Shown: positions 7,686-14,778 of the stretch, piece by piece
Layout: each line of letters begins with the position of its first letter
How positions within the stretch are numbered: the stretch's first letter is position 1
Assembly (NCBI GenBank): GCA_017396555.1
Contig: JAFQLS010000007.1
Location: forward strand, 28,196-92,195
DNA: 64,000 nucleotides
Direction: 5' to 3'
Source: Lachnospiraceae bacterium
GTDB lineage: Bacteria > Bacillota > Clostridia > Lachnospirales > Lachnospiraceae
The notes under the pieces: model-generated
What the model was told of the DNA's origin: nothing
What the model saw: the letters and a program-made list of their open reading frames with translations, nothing else
Database searches by the model: none
Translations under genes and position numbers: made by a program

Positions 7686-7786
7686 TTAGGGAACTTATGA
7701 TGGTGAAAAACATCAAAAAGTTCCCTAAAATTATATTGATATTTAGGGAACTTTTGGGTATGATATACAGTATAAAAGTTCCCTAA
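7686..7786 (+). promoter_or_regulatory. fic promoter embedded in four operator-like half-sites
   Basis: The half-site TTAGGGAACTT occurs at 7686-7696 and 7743-7753, and its complement AAGTTCCCTAA at 7718-7728 and 7776-7786, forming two inverted-repeat pairs; the second has 13-bp arms (7743-7755 with 7774-7786). A promoter TTGATA (7736-7741), 17 bp, TATGAT (7759-7764) lies so that the third half-site fills the spacer and the -10 sits between half-sites three and four. A repressor bound here would block RNA polymerase. The regulator is not identified; the Fic protein itself is one candidate. Confidence 0.7.
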
Positions 7787-7804
7787 CGAAAAGAGGTGTT
7801 AGAA

Positions 7805-8743
7805 ATGGGTGCAAATTATTCAGAGATTCAAGAACTATTGCAGCAAAGAGCAGATATACAAGCGAGACTAAATTTAATACCATATGACGGTAATCCGGAA
7901 ATTAAAGAAGTAAGTGGTACAAAGTATTTATATATCAGGAAAAGAGTAGCAGGTAAATTAACATCTACGTATGTTGATGTTTATTCGGATGAGTTATATC
8001 AGATACTTTTACGTAATGCAAAAGAGAGAAAAGATTTAAATAAAAACATTCGTAAAATAAATAAAGATTTGGTATCTCTTGGTTATGAGGACAAGGAACT
8101 TTCAGCAAGAGTGATGCAAAATTTAGATTTTGTAAGAGCAAATATGAAAGCAAATATTTATGACCAAGCAGTTTTAGAAGGTGTCGCAACATCATTTCCA
8201 CAGACAAAAGATATTATTGAAAACGGACAGGTTCATGGAGTGTCTGCAACAGATGTGCAAAAGATTCTTAATCTGAAACATGCATGGGAATTTATTCTTG
8301 ATAGAGATGTAATACAAAGTGAAAGTAACTATCATATGTTATGCCATATTGCTAAATTGGTAAACGAGGGTTTCTTTTATGATGGTGGACGTATCAGAGG
8401 CATCCCGGTACAGATAGGCGGAACAAGTTATGTTCCACCGCTTCCAATTGAGACGGTGGTTATCGAGCGAATTGATGAAATAAGAAATCAAGAAAAAGAG
8501 CCGATAGATATAGCAATCGAACTTTGTATGTATTGTATGAAGACACAGGTTTTTAAGGACGGTAATAAGAGAGCATCCGTGATATTTGCAAATCATTATC
8601 TGATAGCAAAGGGAAATGGTTTCTTAGTAATACCGGAGAAAGAAGTGCTGGAGTTTAAGAAACTGTTGATAGAGTATTATGAGGGTGCACCATTAGAGGT
8701 TATAGGTACATTCTTACGTAATAAATGTTGGAAAAATTTTTAA
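7805..8743 (+). CDS. Fic/DOC-family protein with Gln in place of the Fic-motif His
   Basis: Fic proteins usually transfer AMP or other phosphate groups onto target proteins using HxFx(D/E)GNxR. This 312-residue protein has a helical N-terminal region (YSEIQELLQQRADIQARLNL), a linker with FDGGRIRG-like FYDGGRIRG near 195, and the Fic core with QVFKDGNKRASVIFANHYL. The first position of the motif is Gln248 instead of His, while Phe250, Asp252, Gly253, Asn254 and Arg256 are kept. Gln-type variants are frequent among Fic proteins of gut Firmicutes, but their chemistry is uncertain. ATG 7805 follows AAGAGGTG; a GTG at 7796 overlaps that RBS. It is the last gene inside the repeat-bounded island. 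Confidence 0.85.
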   Translation: MGANYSEIQELLQQRADIQARLNLIPYDGNPEIKEVSGTKYLYIRKRVAGKLTSTYVDVYSDELYQILLRNAKERKDLNKNIRKINKDLVSLGYEDKELSARVMQNLDFVRANMKANIYDQAVLEGVATSFPQTKDIIENGQVHGVSATDVQKILNLKHAWEFILDRDVIQSESNYHMLCHIAKLVNEGFFYDGGRIRGIPVQIGGTSYVPPLPIETVVIERIDEIRNQEKEPIDIAIELCMYCMKTQVFKDGNKRASVIFANHYLIAKGNGFLVIPEKEVLEFKKLLIEYYEGAPLEVIGTFLRNKCWKNF

Positions 8744-8787
8744 CTTTAATTGAAAAAGTTATTTATATCTATGCAAAAAAGAGATAA

Positions 8788-8840
8788 TTTCTAGATAATA
8801 TTTAAGTGTTATGAATCGTATCGTATATGTGCCGCATCGT
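8788..8840 (+). repeat. 53-bp direct repeat, copy 2
   Basis: Runs from TTTCTAGATAATATTTAAG to ATGTGCCGCATCGT and matches copy 1 at 49 of 53 positions. It lies about 45 bp after the fic stop and carries a decayed copy of the thrS 3' end, so it would be the distal end of the island. Confidence 0.7.
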
Positions 8841-8907
8841 TTCTTTAATGATTTTATGTCATCTGATATTTTTGAATTATTGAAAAGTAAAATTAGGAGG
8901 ACATAAA

Positions 8908-9567
8908 ATGAAAAAAAGAAGAAAAAGTTTGTTATTTATTGGTGGAGTGATAATTGTTGCATTTGCCATTTGGACAATATTGGTTCAAGTGGTAGATGTG
9001 CAACCCATAGGACAAAATGGTACGAATATAGGATTTGCTACATTTAATAGTTGGTTTCACAAGCTCATAGGAGTACATTTGAAATTGTACATTATAACAG
9101 ATTGGCTTGGGCTTGTTCCGATATTTGTATGTGTGATATTTGCAGGTATAGGACTAACTCAGTTAATTACGAGAAAAAGTCTGTTTAAAGTGGATTATGA
9201 TATTTTGATTTTAGGTGTGTATTATTTAATAGTTATAACTTGCTATGTCGTTTTTGAAATGTATCCCATCAATTACAGACCACTGCTTATAGAGGGAGTA
9301 CTTGAAGCTTCATATCCGTCTTCAACGACATTACTTGTATTAAGCGTTATGCCAACTTTAAATTTTGAAGTAAAGAGAAGAATAGATAGTATTTTATTAG
9401 AGAAGATAATCTGCGCTATTACAAATGCTTTTTCTGCATTTATGGTAGTGGGCAGATTATTTTCAGGTGTACATTGGTTTACAGATATTGTGGGTTCTGT
9501 TATTCTTAGTGTAGGCCTGTTTTGTGTTTATAAAGCTATTATTTATTTATATTATAAAGAAAATTAA
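8908..9567 (+). CDS. PAP2-superfamily membrane phosphatase
   Basis: A 219-residue integral membrane protein with about six hydrophobic helices. The acid-phosphatase signature appears as YRP near 128, YPSSTT (motif 2, PSxxT-like) near 138, and GRLFSGVHWFTDIVGS near 185, the SRxxxxxHxxxD-like third motif with its catalytic His. Such enzymes remove phosphate from lipid phosphates such as undecaprenyl pyrophosphate or phosphatidic acid on the outer membrane face; the substrate cannot be told here. ATG 8908 follows AGGAGGACATAAA. It is the first gene of a seven-gene same-strand run ending at 13740, and the first gene beyond the island's right-hand repeat. Confidence 0.85.
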   Translation: MKKRRKSLLFIGGVIIVAFAIWTILVQVVDVQPIGQNGTNIGFATFNSWFHKLIGVHLKLYIITDWLGLVPIFVCVIFAGIGLTQLITRKSLFKVDYDILILGVYYLIVITCYVVFEMYPINYRPLLIEGVLEASYPSSTTLLVLSVMPTLNFEVKRRIDSILLEKIICAITNAFSAFMVVGRLFSGVHWFTDIVGSVILSVGLFCVYKAIIYLYYKEN

Positions 9568-9581
9568 GTTGGAGATATTAT

Positions 9582-10202
9582 ATGGAATTTAATGAAAAGC
9601 TTCAGGAATTAAGAAAGTTAAAAGGTCTTACACAGGAAGAATTGGCAAAGGAGTTGTATGTGTCTAGAACTGCTATATCAAAATGGGAATCAGGAAGAGG
9701 ATATCCTAACATAGATTCATTAAAGGCTATAGCGAACTATTTTGAGGTGACAATTGATGATTTGCTATCAGGAGAAAAAATAATTTCTATTGCTGAAAAA
9801 GAGAACAAATCGAATATTAGAAATATATGCAATTTGTTATTTGGAATTATGGATGTTATGTCTTTTTTATTAATCATTTTGCCACTTTATCCAAATGAGG
9901 TTGGTGAATATATTTATTCTGTTAATTTATTTAGTTACACACAGATAAATTCAGTTAATTATGTGATATATTGGATTGTATTTGTTTCTTTGATTTTAAA
10001 TGGTATAATAAAGATTATATTTACAGAATTTGGTTACGAAAAAGGCAATAAAATTGCAACAAGCATTTCTATGATAATTAGTATTTTGCTGGTGCTATTT
10101 TTAGCTATGACAAGAGAAGCGTATGCGATAATAATTGCATTTTTATTGTTTGTAATAAAAGGTGTATTGTATTCTAAATGTAAAACTTTGGGAGGAAGGT
10201 AA
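9582..10202 (+). CDS. Xre-type HTH regulator with C-terminal membrane helices
   Basis: Residues 1-65 form a Cro/CI-type HTH (LRKLKGLTQEELAKELYVSR, then TAISKWESGRGYP), followed by DDLLSGEKI, the common end of this domain. Residues about 85-205 contain four hydrophobic segments. Small HTH-plus-membrane proteins of this kind are common in Firmicutes and usually act as membrane-tethered regulators. It starts 14 bp after the PAP2 gene and stops 2 bp before the Nudix gene, so it is probably co-transcribed and may regulate this operon. Its ligand and targets are not visible. Confidence 0.85.
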   Translation: MEFNEKLQELRKLKGLTQEELAKELYVSRTAISKWESGRGYPNIDSLKAIANYFEVTIDDLLSGEKIISIAEKENKSNIRNICNLLFGIMDVMSFLLIILPLYPNEVGEYIYSVNLFSYTQINSVNYVIYWIVFVSLILNGIIKIIFTEFGYEKGNKIATSISMIISILLVLFLAMTREAYAIIIAFLLFVIKGVLYSKCKTLGGR

Positions 10203-10204
10203 TT

Positions 10205-10693
10205 ATGAATAACGATTGTGGATTTGCAAAAGAAAATAACTGGTTTAGATATCGTACAGGTGGATTTTTGATTCGTGATAATAAGATGTTATTTGTTAAA
10301 AGTTCTATCGGTGATTATTATTATATGATTGGCGGTGGTGTTCATATGGGTGAAGCATCTGATAAATGTATTGAGCGAGAAGTTTTGGAAGAAACAGGCC
10401 TTAATACCCGGGTTAAACATCTGGCAGTTGTATGTGAAAATTTCTTTAAAGGTAAAGGTGGAGTGATTGCTGGTCTGGATTGTCATACCATAGAATTTTA
10501 CTATTATATGACAATTCTTGATGAGGATTTAAGTATGTGTAAACAAGTGACAGATGATGGTGAAGAACTTGTATGGGTACCAATTGAGGATATTCCTAAT
10601 AGCAAAATTAAGCCGGAACTTATTAAGGAAAATATTGATAAGATTATCGATGGAAGTCAGACTTTGCATATTATTGAAGAAAGAGACAGATAA
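10205..10693 (+). CDS. Nudix hydrolase
   Basis: A 162-residue hydrolase of nucleoside-diphosphate-linked compounds. The full Nudix box G-x5-E-x7-REUxEExGU is present as GGVHMGEASDKCIEREVLEE followed by TGL, near residues 44-66, with all metal-binding Glu residues. ATG 10205 follows GGGAGGAAGGTAATT. Only 2 bp separate it from each neighbour, so translation is probably coupled. The substrate is unknown; its place among kinase-like and nucleotidyltransferase genes suggests a nucleotide or nucleotide-linked metabolite. Confidence 0.9.
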   Translation: MNNDCGFAKENNWFRYRTGGFLIRDNKMLFVKSSIGDYYYMIGGGVHMGEASDKCIEREVLEETGLNTRVKHLAVVCENFFKGKGGVIAGLDCHTIEFYYYMTILDEDLSMCKQVTDDGEELVWVPIEDIPNSKIKPELIKENIDKIIDGSQTLHIIEERDR

Positions 10694-10695
10694 AA

Positions 10696-11331
10696 ATGAA
10701 ACGATTTGAGAATGTATATTTTATAAACGGAACAGCATATGCAGGTAAATCAACTATGGTAAAGCTGTTGGCAAAAAAGTATAACGGAATTGTCTGTGAA
10801 GAAAATTATCATGATGCTAAATTGCAAGAGCTTGATAGTAATGAATTTCCTGGACTTACCTACACAAGAGATTTAGTAGATTGGAGAGATTTCATTAGAA
10901 GAACACCTGATGAGTATGAGGAATGGATTAAGGTAGTTACAAAGGAATGTGCTATTCTGGAGTTACAGATATTAGAAGAATTGAAAGAACAGAGAAGACC
11001 AATATTTGTTGATACCAATATTCCTGTTGAGGTTTTGAAGGAAATATCAGATAAAGAGCATGTGTTAATTATGCTTGCTGAACCAGAAATATCGGTAAAT
11101 AGATTTTTTGAGCGTCCTGATAAGGAAAAGCAATTTCTATATAGGCTATTGCTAGAGGAAGAAAATCCGGAAACTGCACTGGAAAACTTTAGAAAATGCC
11201 TGATGCGAGTTAATTCTAAGGAAATAAATGACAGGTTTTCGAATGCTGGATTTAATGTGATTAAAAGAGACGAAGCAAGAACTATTGAAGAAACTTTAGA
11301 ATTGGTGGAAAAAGCATTTGGATTAAAGTAA
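10696..11331 (+). CDS. P-loop kinase-like ATP-binding protein
   Basis: A 211-residue single-domain P-loop protein. The Walker A loop is GTAYAGKST at residues 11-19. A likely Walker B strand is PIFVDTNIP near 97. The size and a C-terminal helical lid with several Arg residues (RFFERPDKEKQFLYRLLLEE) resemble small-molecule or nucleoside kinases, but I see no residue that fixes the substrate. It starts 2 bp after the Nudix gene, with only a weak purine-rich RBS, so it probably depends on coupling. A second, different P-loop protein follows 29 bp downstream. Confidence 0.8.
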   Translation: MKRFENVYFINGTAYAGKSTMVKLLAKKYNGIVCEENYHDAKLQELDSNEFPGLTYTRDLVDWRDFIRRTPDEYEEWIKVVTKECAILELQILEELKEQRRPIFVDTNIPVEVLKEISDKEHVLIMLAEPEISVNRFFERPDKEKQFLYRLLLEEENPETALENFRKCLMRVNSKEINDRFSNAGFNVIKRDEARTIEETLELVEKAFGLK

Positions 11332-11360
11332 TTATAAGAAAAATAGAACGGGAGAAAGTT

Positions 11361-11963
11361 ATGGCAAATTTGATTGTAGTGTGTGGTCCTCAGGCTGTTG
11401 GAAAAATGACAGTAGCAGAAAGTCTGAGAGATAAACTAAAATATAATATGATGATGAATCATGACAGTATAGAAATGTCTGATAAAATATTTGGGTTTGG
11501 GACTCCGGCTCAGAGGGAATTCAATTCTATATTTAGAGAAAAAGCATTTGATTTGGCTGTTAAGCATAATGTGGATTTGATATTTACATATGTATGTGCA
11601 TTTGAAGTTCAAGAGGAAAGAGAATATTTGCTTAATTTAGAAAAAATGTTTAAGTCAAATGGAGGAGAATTCTATTTTGTAGAGTTGAGTGCTGATTTGG
11701 AAACAAGACTTGAAAGAAATGAAACTCCACATAGAATGGAGCGTAAACCATCAAAAAGGGATGTTGTATGGAGTAAATCTAATCTCTTGAAAGACGCCCA
11801 AAATCATAGACTAAATTCAGAGGATGGGGAGATATTGTTCAAAAATCATATGAAGATAGATAATACAAATTTATCTCCTGATGAGGTGGCAGATATGGTT
11901 ATTGAAGGATTTGAATTGGTTGCTAATGAGAAAGAAGAAAAGGAATATCGATTTGGTGTGTGA
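11361..11963 (+). CDS. P-loop kinase-like protein, second type
   Basis: A 200-residue P-loop protein with Walker A GPQAVGKMT at residues 8-16, where Met replaces the usual Ser before Thr. A strand DLIFTYVCAFE near 73 may hold Walker B, and LSADLETRLERNETPHR near 110-126 looks like the lid with phosphate-binding Arg residues. It resembles shikimate/gluconate-kinase-like AAA_33 proteins, not the upstream P-loop protein. ATG 11361 follows ACGGGAGAAAGTT. The following nucleotidyltransferase starts 40 bp later. Confidence 0.8.
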   Translation: MANLIVVCGPQAVGKMTVAESLRDKLKYNMMMNHDSIEMSDKIFGFGTPAQREFNSIFREKAFDLAVKHNVDLIFTYVCAFEVQEEREYLLNLEKMFKSNGGEFYFVELSADLETRLERNETPHRMERKPSKRDVVWSKSNLLKDAQNHRLNSEDGEILFKNHMKIDNTNLSPDEVADMVIEGFELVANEKEEKEYRFGV

Positions 11964-12003
11964 GGCTAAGATTATAGAGGAAAATAGAGGTGAAATATAC
12001 TAT

Positions 12004-12621
12004 ATGGAAAGCAACCAACAACAGTTTATTGAATATGTAAAAGGATTTGCAAAAGAAAACAAAAGTCATATATGGTTAAGTGGTTCCTTTTTGAATGGAA
12101 CCGCTACCATATTTTCTGATGTAGATATAAGTGTCTTTTGTAATATCGAAAATTTGAATAAATTGATTTATGGTTACGGAAATCCTGTGTATATATCATT
12201 TACACATAAGCCATTAGGTATACTTATTGTTATTTATGAAAATGGAGTAGCTGTAGATTTGGAGATAGTGGAAAAAGTAGATGTTACAGCTGGTGATTTT
12301 TTCCATTGTGATGATATTAAACTATATGATTACACCAGAAACGAAAATATATGTAAACAAATTTCTTTAAGAGATGATATGCACTATCAAATATCACGTT
12401 TGCTACATCGTAGTTTGATTAAGTTTTTGTCAGGAAAGCATGATATAGGAGTAAGTATTGCAAATGAGGTGTCTGAACTTATTAAAAGTAACCTTGTTAT
12501 TGATAAAACAAGTTATAAAAAAGGAATTAATGAGCTCGTGAAAGTTTTTAATGAACAGTACCAATTACCATTAGAGTATTTTGAAATTTTGTGTGAATTG
12601 ATAGATAAGTTGGATAGTTGA
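12004..12621 (+). CDS. Small nucleotidyltransferase (GS-x10-DxD type)
   Basis: A 205-residue enzyme with the nucleotidyltransferase signature GSFLNGTATIFSDVDISVF near residues 27-45 and the third carboxylate in VAVDLEIV near 90; the remaining half is helical. This is the pol-beta-like fold used by aminoglycoside nucleotidyltransferases and by MNT-type antitoxins. I place the start at ATG 12004 behind TAGAGGTG; the open frame extends back to 11881 inside the previous gene, but that part reads as unrelated. Neither a HEPN partner nor a known resistance subfamily is visible, so the target is open. It lies 12 bp before the PPase-APH fusion. Confidence 0.8.
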   Translation: MESNQQQFIEYVKGFAKENKSHIWLSGSFLNGTATIFSDVDISVFCNIENLNKLIYGYGNPVYISFTHKPLGILIVIYENGVAVDLEIVEKVDVTAGDFFHCDDIKLYDYTRNENICKQISLRDDMHYQISRLLHRSLIKFLSGKHDIGVSIANEVSELIKSNLVIDKTSYKKGINELVKVFNEQYQLPLEYFEILCELIDKLDS

Positions 12622-12633
12622 AAGGAGTACCAA

Positions 12634-13740
12634 ATGATTGGAAGCAAGGTAACAGTAAAAATTGATAGACCGCTGGGAAGTTATCATCCTAAACATAAAG
12701 ATATATATTATCCTATAAATTACGGATACATAGAAGGCATTATGGCTCCGGATGGAGAAGAACAGGATGCGTACATTTTAGGTGTTGATGAGCCGGTTGA
12801 GGAATTTATTGGAGTCGTTATTGCGATTATACATAGATATGATGATGTTGAAGAAAAGTGGGTTGTTGCACCTGAAAATGTTATTTTTTCTAAAGAAGAA
12901 ATAGAGCAACAGGTACATTTTCAAGAACAATATTTTAAATCGGAAATAAGAATGTTACAGGTGCCATCGAAAATAAAATCATGGATTACTAACAAGCCAT
13001 ATACCGTGGATGATGTGGGAATGTCAGGCAATCAGGTGTTGATTTTTGATGACATGGTTTTGAAAATAGAGGATGATTCAGTATCTGTAAGAAAACAGCT
13101 AGAAATAATGCGATGGCTTGAAGGAAAAATTTCGGTTCCACGAGTGTTTGAATATGAAGAGGAAAATGGTAAATGCTATTTGCTTATGTCAAGAATAGGC
13201 GGAAAAATGTCCTGTGATGAGTATTATTTGGAAAATTCAGATATACTTTTAAAAGCGTTAGCCGATGGACTTAAAATGTTATGGAAAGTAGATGTTAGCC
13301 AGTGTCCGGTGATGCGAGATTTGGATGTGGTGTTAAAAGAAGCACTTTTTAACGTGGATAATAATTTGGTTGATATAGATAATGTAGAGCCTGAGACTTT
13401 TGGGGAAAATGGTTTTGAAAGTCCAAGACATTTATTAGAATGGCTTGAGAGCAATCGTCCGATATTTGAACCAGTGTTTTCGCATGGAGATTATTGCTTG
13501 CCAAATATTTTTTTGGAAGATGGACGGATAAATGGATTCATAGATTTAGGAAGAGCTGGGGTTGGAGATAAATGGAATGATATAGCGCTTTGTTATAGAA
13601 GCATTAGGGATAATTTTTCCGGAAGGTATGGAGGAAAAAAATACGAGAATTTTAATCCGGATAAGTTGTTTGAGGCGTTAGGGATTGAACCTGATTGGGA
13701 GAAGATAAGGTATTATTTGTTGGTGGATGAATTGTTTTAG
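12634..13740 (+). CDS. Pyrophosphatase-like domain fused to an APH-type kinase
   Basis: A 368-residue two-domain protein. Residues 1-110 resemble short inorganic-pyrophosphatase-like proteins of Clostridia (VTVKIDRPLGSYHPKHKDIY, INYGYIEGI, PDGEEQDAYILGV), although the classical DGDPLD metal cluster reads DGEEQD. Residues about 115-368 are an aminoglycoside-phosphotransferase/choline-kinase-type domain with SHGDYCLPNIFL (catalytic Asp286) and DLGRAGVGDKWNDIA (metal Asp304). ATG 12634 follows AAAGGAG. The frame is uninterrupted, so the fusion is in the DNA and is not a misread stop. A role in phosphorylating a small molecule or antibiotic is possible; the substrate is unknown. It ends the operon, with a terminator 32 bp on. 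Confidence 0.88.
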   Translation: MIGSKVTVKIDRPLGSYHPKHKDIYYPINYGYIEGIMAPDGEEQDAYILGVDEPVEEFIGVVIAIIHRYDDVEEKWVVAPENVIFSKEEIEQQVHFQEQYFKSEIRMLQVPSKIKSWITNKPYTVDDVGMSGNQVLIFDDMVLKIEDDSVSVRKQLEIMRWLEGKISVPRVFEYEEENGKCYLLMSRIGGKMSCDEYYLENSDILLKALADGLKMLWKVDVSQCPVMRDLDVVLKEALFNVDNNLVDIDNVEPETFGENGFESPRHLLEWLESNRPIFEPVFSHGDYCLPNIFLEDGRINGFIDLGRAGVGDKWNDIALCYRSIRDNFSGRYGGKKYENFNPDKLFEALGIEPDWEKIRYYLLVDELF

Positions 13741-13771
13741 AAATCGAAAATAGAGTGTAATACATACATTT

Positions 13772-13798
13772 AGGAGACTCGTAGGGGTCTCCTGTTTT
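13772..13798 (+). terminator. Terminator after the phosphotransfer operon
   Basis: AGGAGAC (13772-13778) pairs with GTCTCCT (13787-13793), followed by GTTTT. It is nearly identical to the terminator at 17285-17310 behind pstB. Confidence 0.75.
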
Positions 13799-13808
13799 AA
13801 TATGATTT

Positions 13809-13848
13809 TTTACATGAATTTTACAACAGTTTGATTATTGATTTTACA
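13809..13848 (+). promoter_or_regulatory. PhoP-box-like repeats upstream of pstS
   Basis: TTTACA (13809), TTTACA (13820), TTGATT (13831) and TTTTACA (13842) recur every 11 bp. PhoP of B. subtilis binds TT(A/T/C)ACA repeats at this spacing, so the pst operon is probably induced by phosphate starvation through a PhoP homologue. The assignment rests on motif and spacing only. Confidence 0.6.
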
Positions 13849-13942
13849 AAAAAAAGATAGAATGCAATTGTAGTTAGAAATTATCAATAGGGAAAATTTG
13901 TCGAAGGAGTCAGTAGTGTGAAGCCTCGGAATGGAGATTAGT

Positions 13943-14752
13943 ATGAAAAAGAAAATTTTAAGCATTGTTACAGTAACACTTATGTTTTCAGGTGTACTTA
14001 CAGGGTGTACTGTGAAAGAGGGTAATACCATAGCAACAGATGGTTCGAGTTCTATGGAAAAAGTAATAGGAGCGTTAGGAGAAGCCTTTATCGAAAAAAA
14101 TGATATGGGAAGATTTACTTACAATCCTACTGGTTCGAGTACGGGTATAACAGCTGTAGCAGAGGGAAGATGTGATATTGGACTTTCTACCAGAGTTCTT
14201 AAAGATGAAGAAATGAGTAGTGATTTGACAGAAACGATTATTGCATATGATGGAATTGCTGTTATTGTGAATCCGGAAAATAATATTTCGGATTTAGATA
14301 TTGAGACTATAGCTAAAATTTATACAGGGAAAATTACCAATTGGAAAGAATTAGGAGGGAGAGACGGAGAAATAGTATTGATAGGACGGGAGGCAAATAG
14401 TGGTACAAGAGATGGTTTTGAATCTGTTATAGGAACAGAAAATGCTTGTAAATACCGTCAGGAGCTTACAACTACCGGTGATGTGATTACTACAGTAGCT
14501 AATAATCCTAATGCGATTGGTTATGCTTCAATTGCATCTGTAAAAGAAATAGTAAAAGTGATATCTGTAAATGGAGTTTTACCTACAGATGAGAATATTA
14601 AGAAAGGAACGTATGTGATTAAGCGACCATTTGTTCTCATAACAAAAACAGATAATCAACTTTCACCAACAGAACAGGCTTTTTATGAGTTCTGTTTTTC
14701 AGAAGAAGCTAAAAGCATTATTGAGTTAGCAGGTGTGGTGCCTGTTTATTGA
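13943..14752 (+). CDS. pstS: Phosphate ABC transporter substrate-binding lipoprotein PstS
   Basis: Extracytoplasmic phosphate-binding protein of the high-affinity Pst system. A lipoprotein signal peptide ends in LTGC near residue 21. The mature protein opens with the phosphate-loop region IATDGSSSMEKV, continues with YNPTGSSTGITAVAEGRCDIG and has the second loop GREANSGTRDGFE. The 269-residue length is usual for the family. I prefer ATG 13943, which has TGGAG at the right distance, to ATG 13931, which overlaps that RBS. It is first in pstSCAB, behind PhoP-box-like repeats. Confidence 0.95.
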   Translation: MKKKILSIVTVTLMFSGVLTGCTVKEGNTIATDGSSSMEKVIGALGEAFIEKNDMGRFTYNPTGSSTGITAVAEGRCDIGLSTRVLKDEEMSSDLTETIIAYDGIAVIVNPENNISDLDIETIAKIYTGKITNWKELGGRDGEIVLIGREANSGTRDGFESVIGTENACKYRQELTTTGDVITTVANNPNAIGYASIASVKEIVKVISVNGVLPTDENIKKGTYVIKRPFVLITKTDNQLSPTEQAFYEFCFSEEAKSIIELAGVVPVY

Positions 14753-14778
14753 AAATATTATGGTTGGGGGAGACACTC

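Noticed and set aside
6012-8787. A CRISPR array accompanying the cas1 fragment
   Set aside because: I looked for regularly spaced 24-40 bp repeats around the fragment and found none; only the 10-bp iterons and 11-bp half-sites repeat.
10696-11963. The two adjacent P-loop genes as a tandem duplication
   Set aside because: They share only the Walker A pattern; lengths, lid sequences and C termini differ, so I treat them as separate families.
11881-12003. An N-terminal extension of the nucleotidyltransferase
   Set aside because: The open frame reaches back into the upstream kinase-like gene, but the extra residues are not family-like and ATG 12004 has a better RBS.
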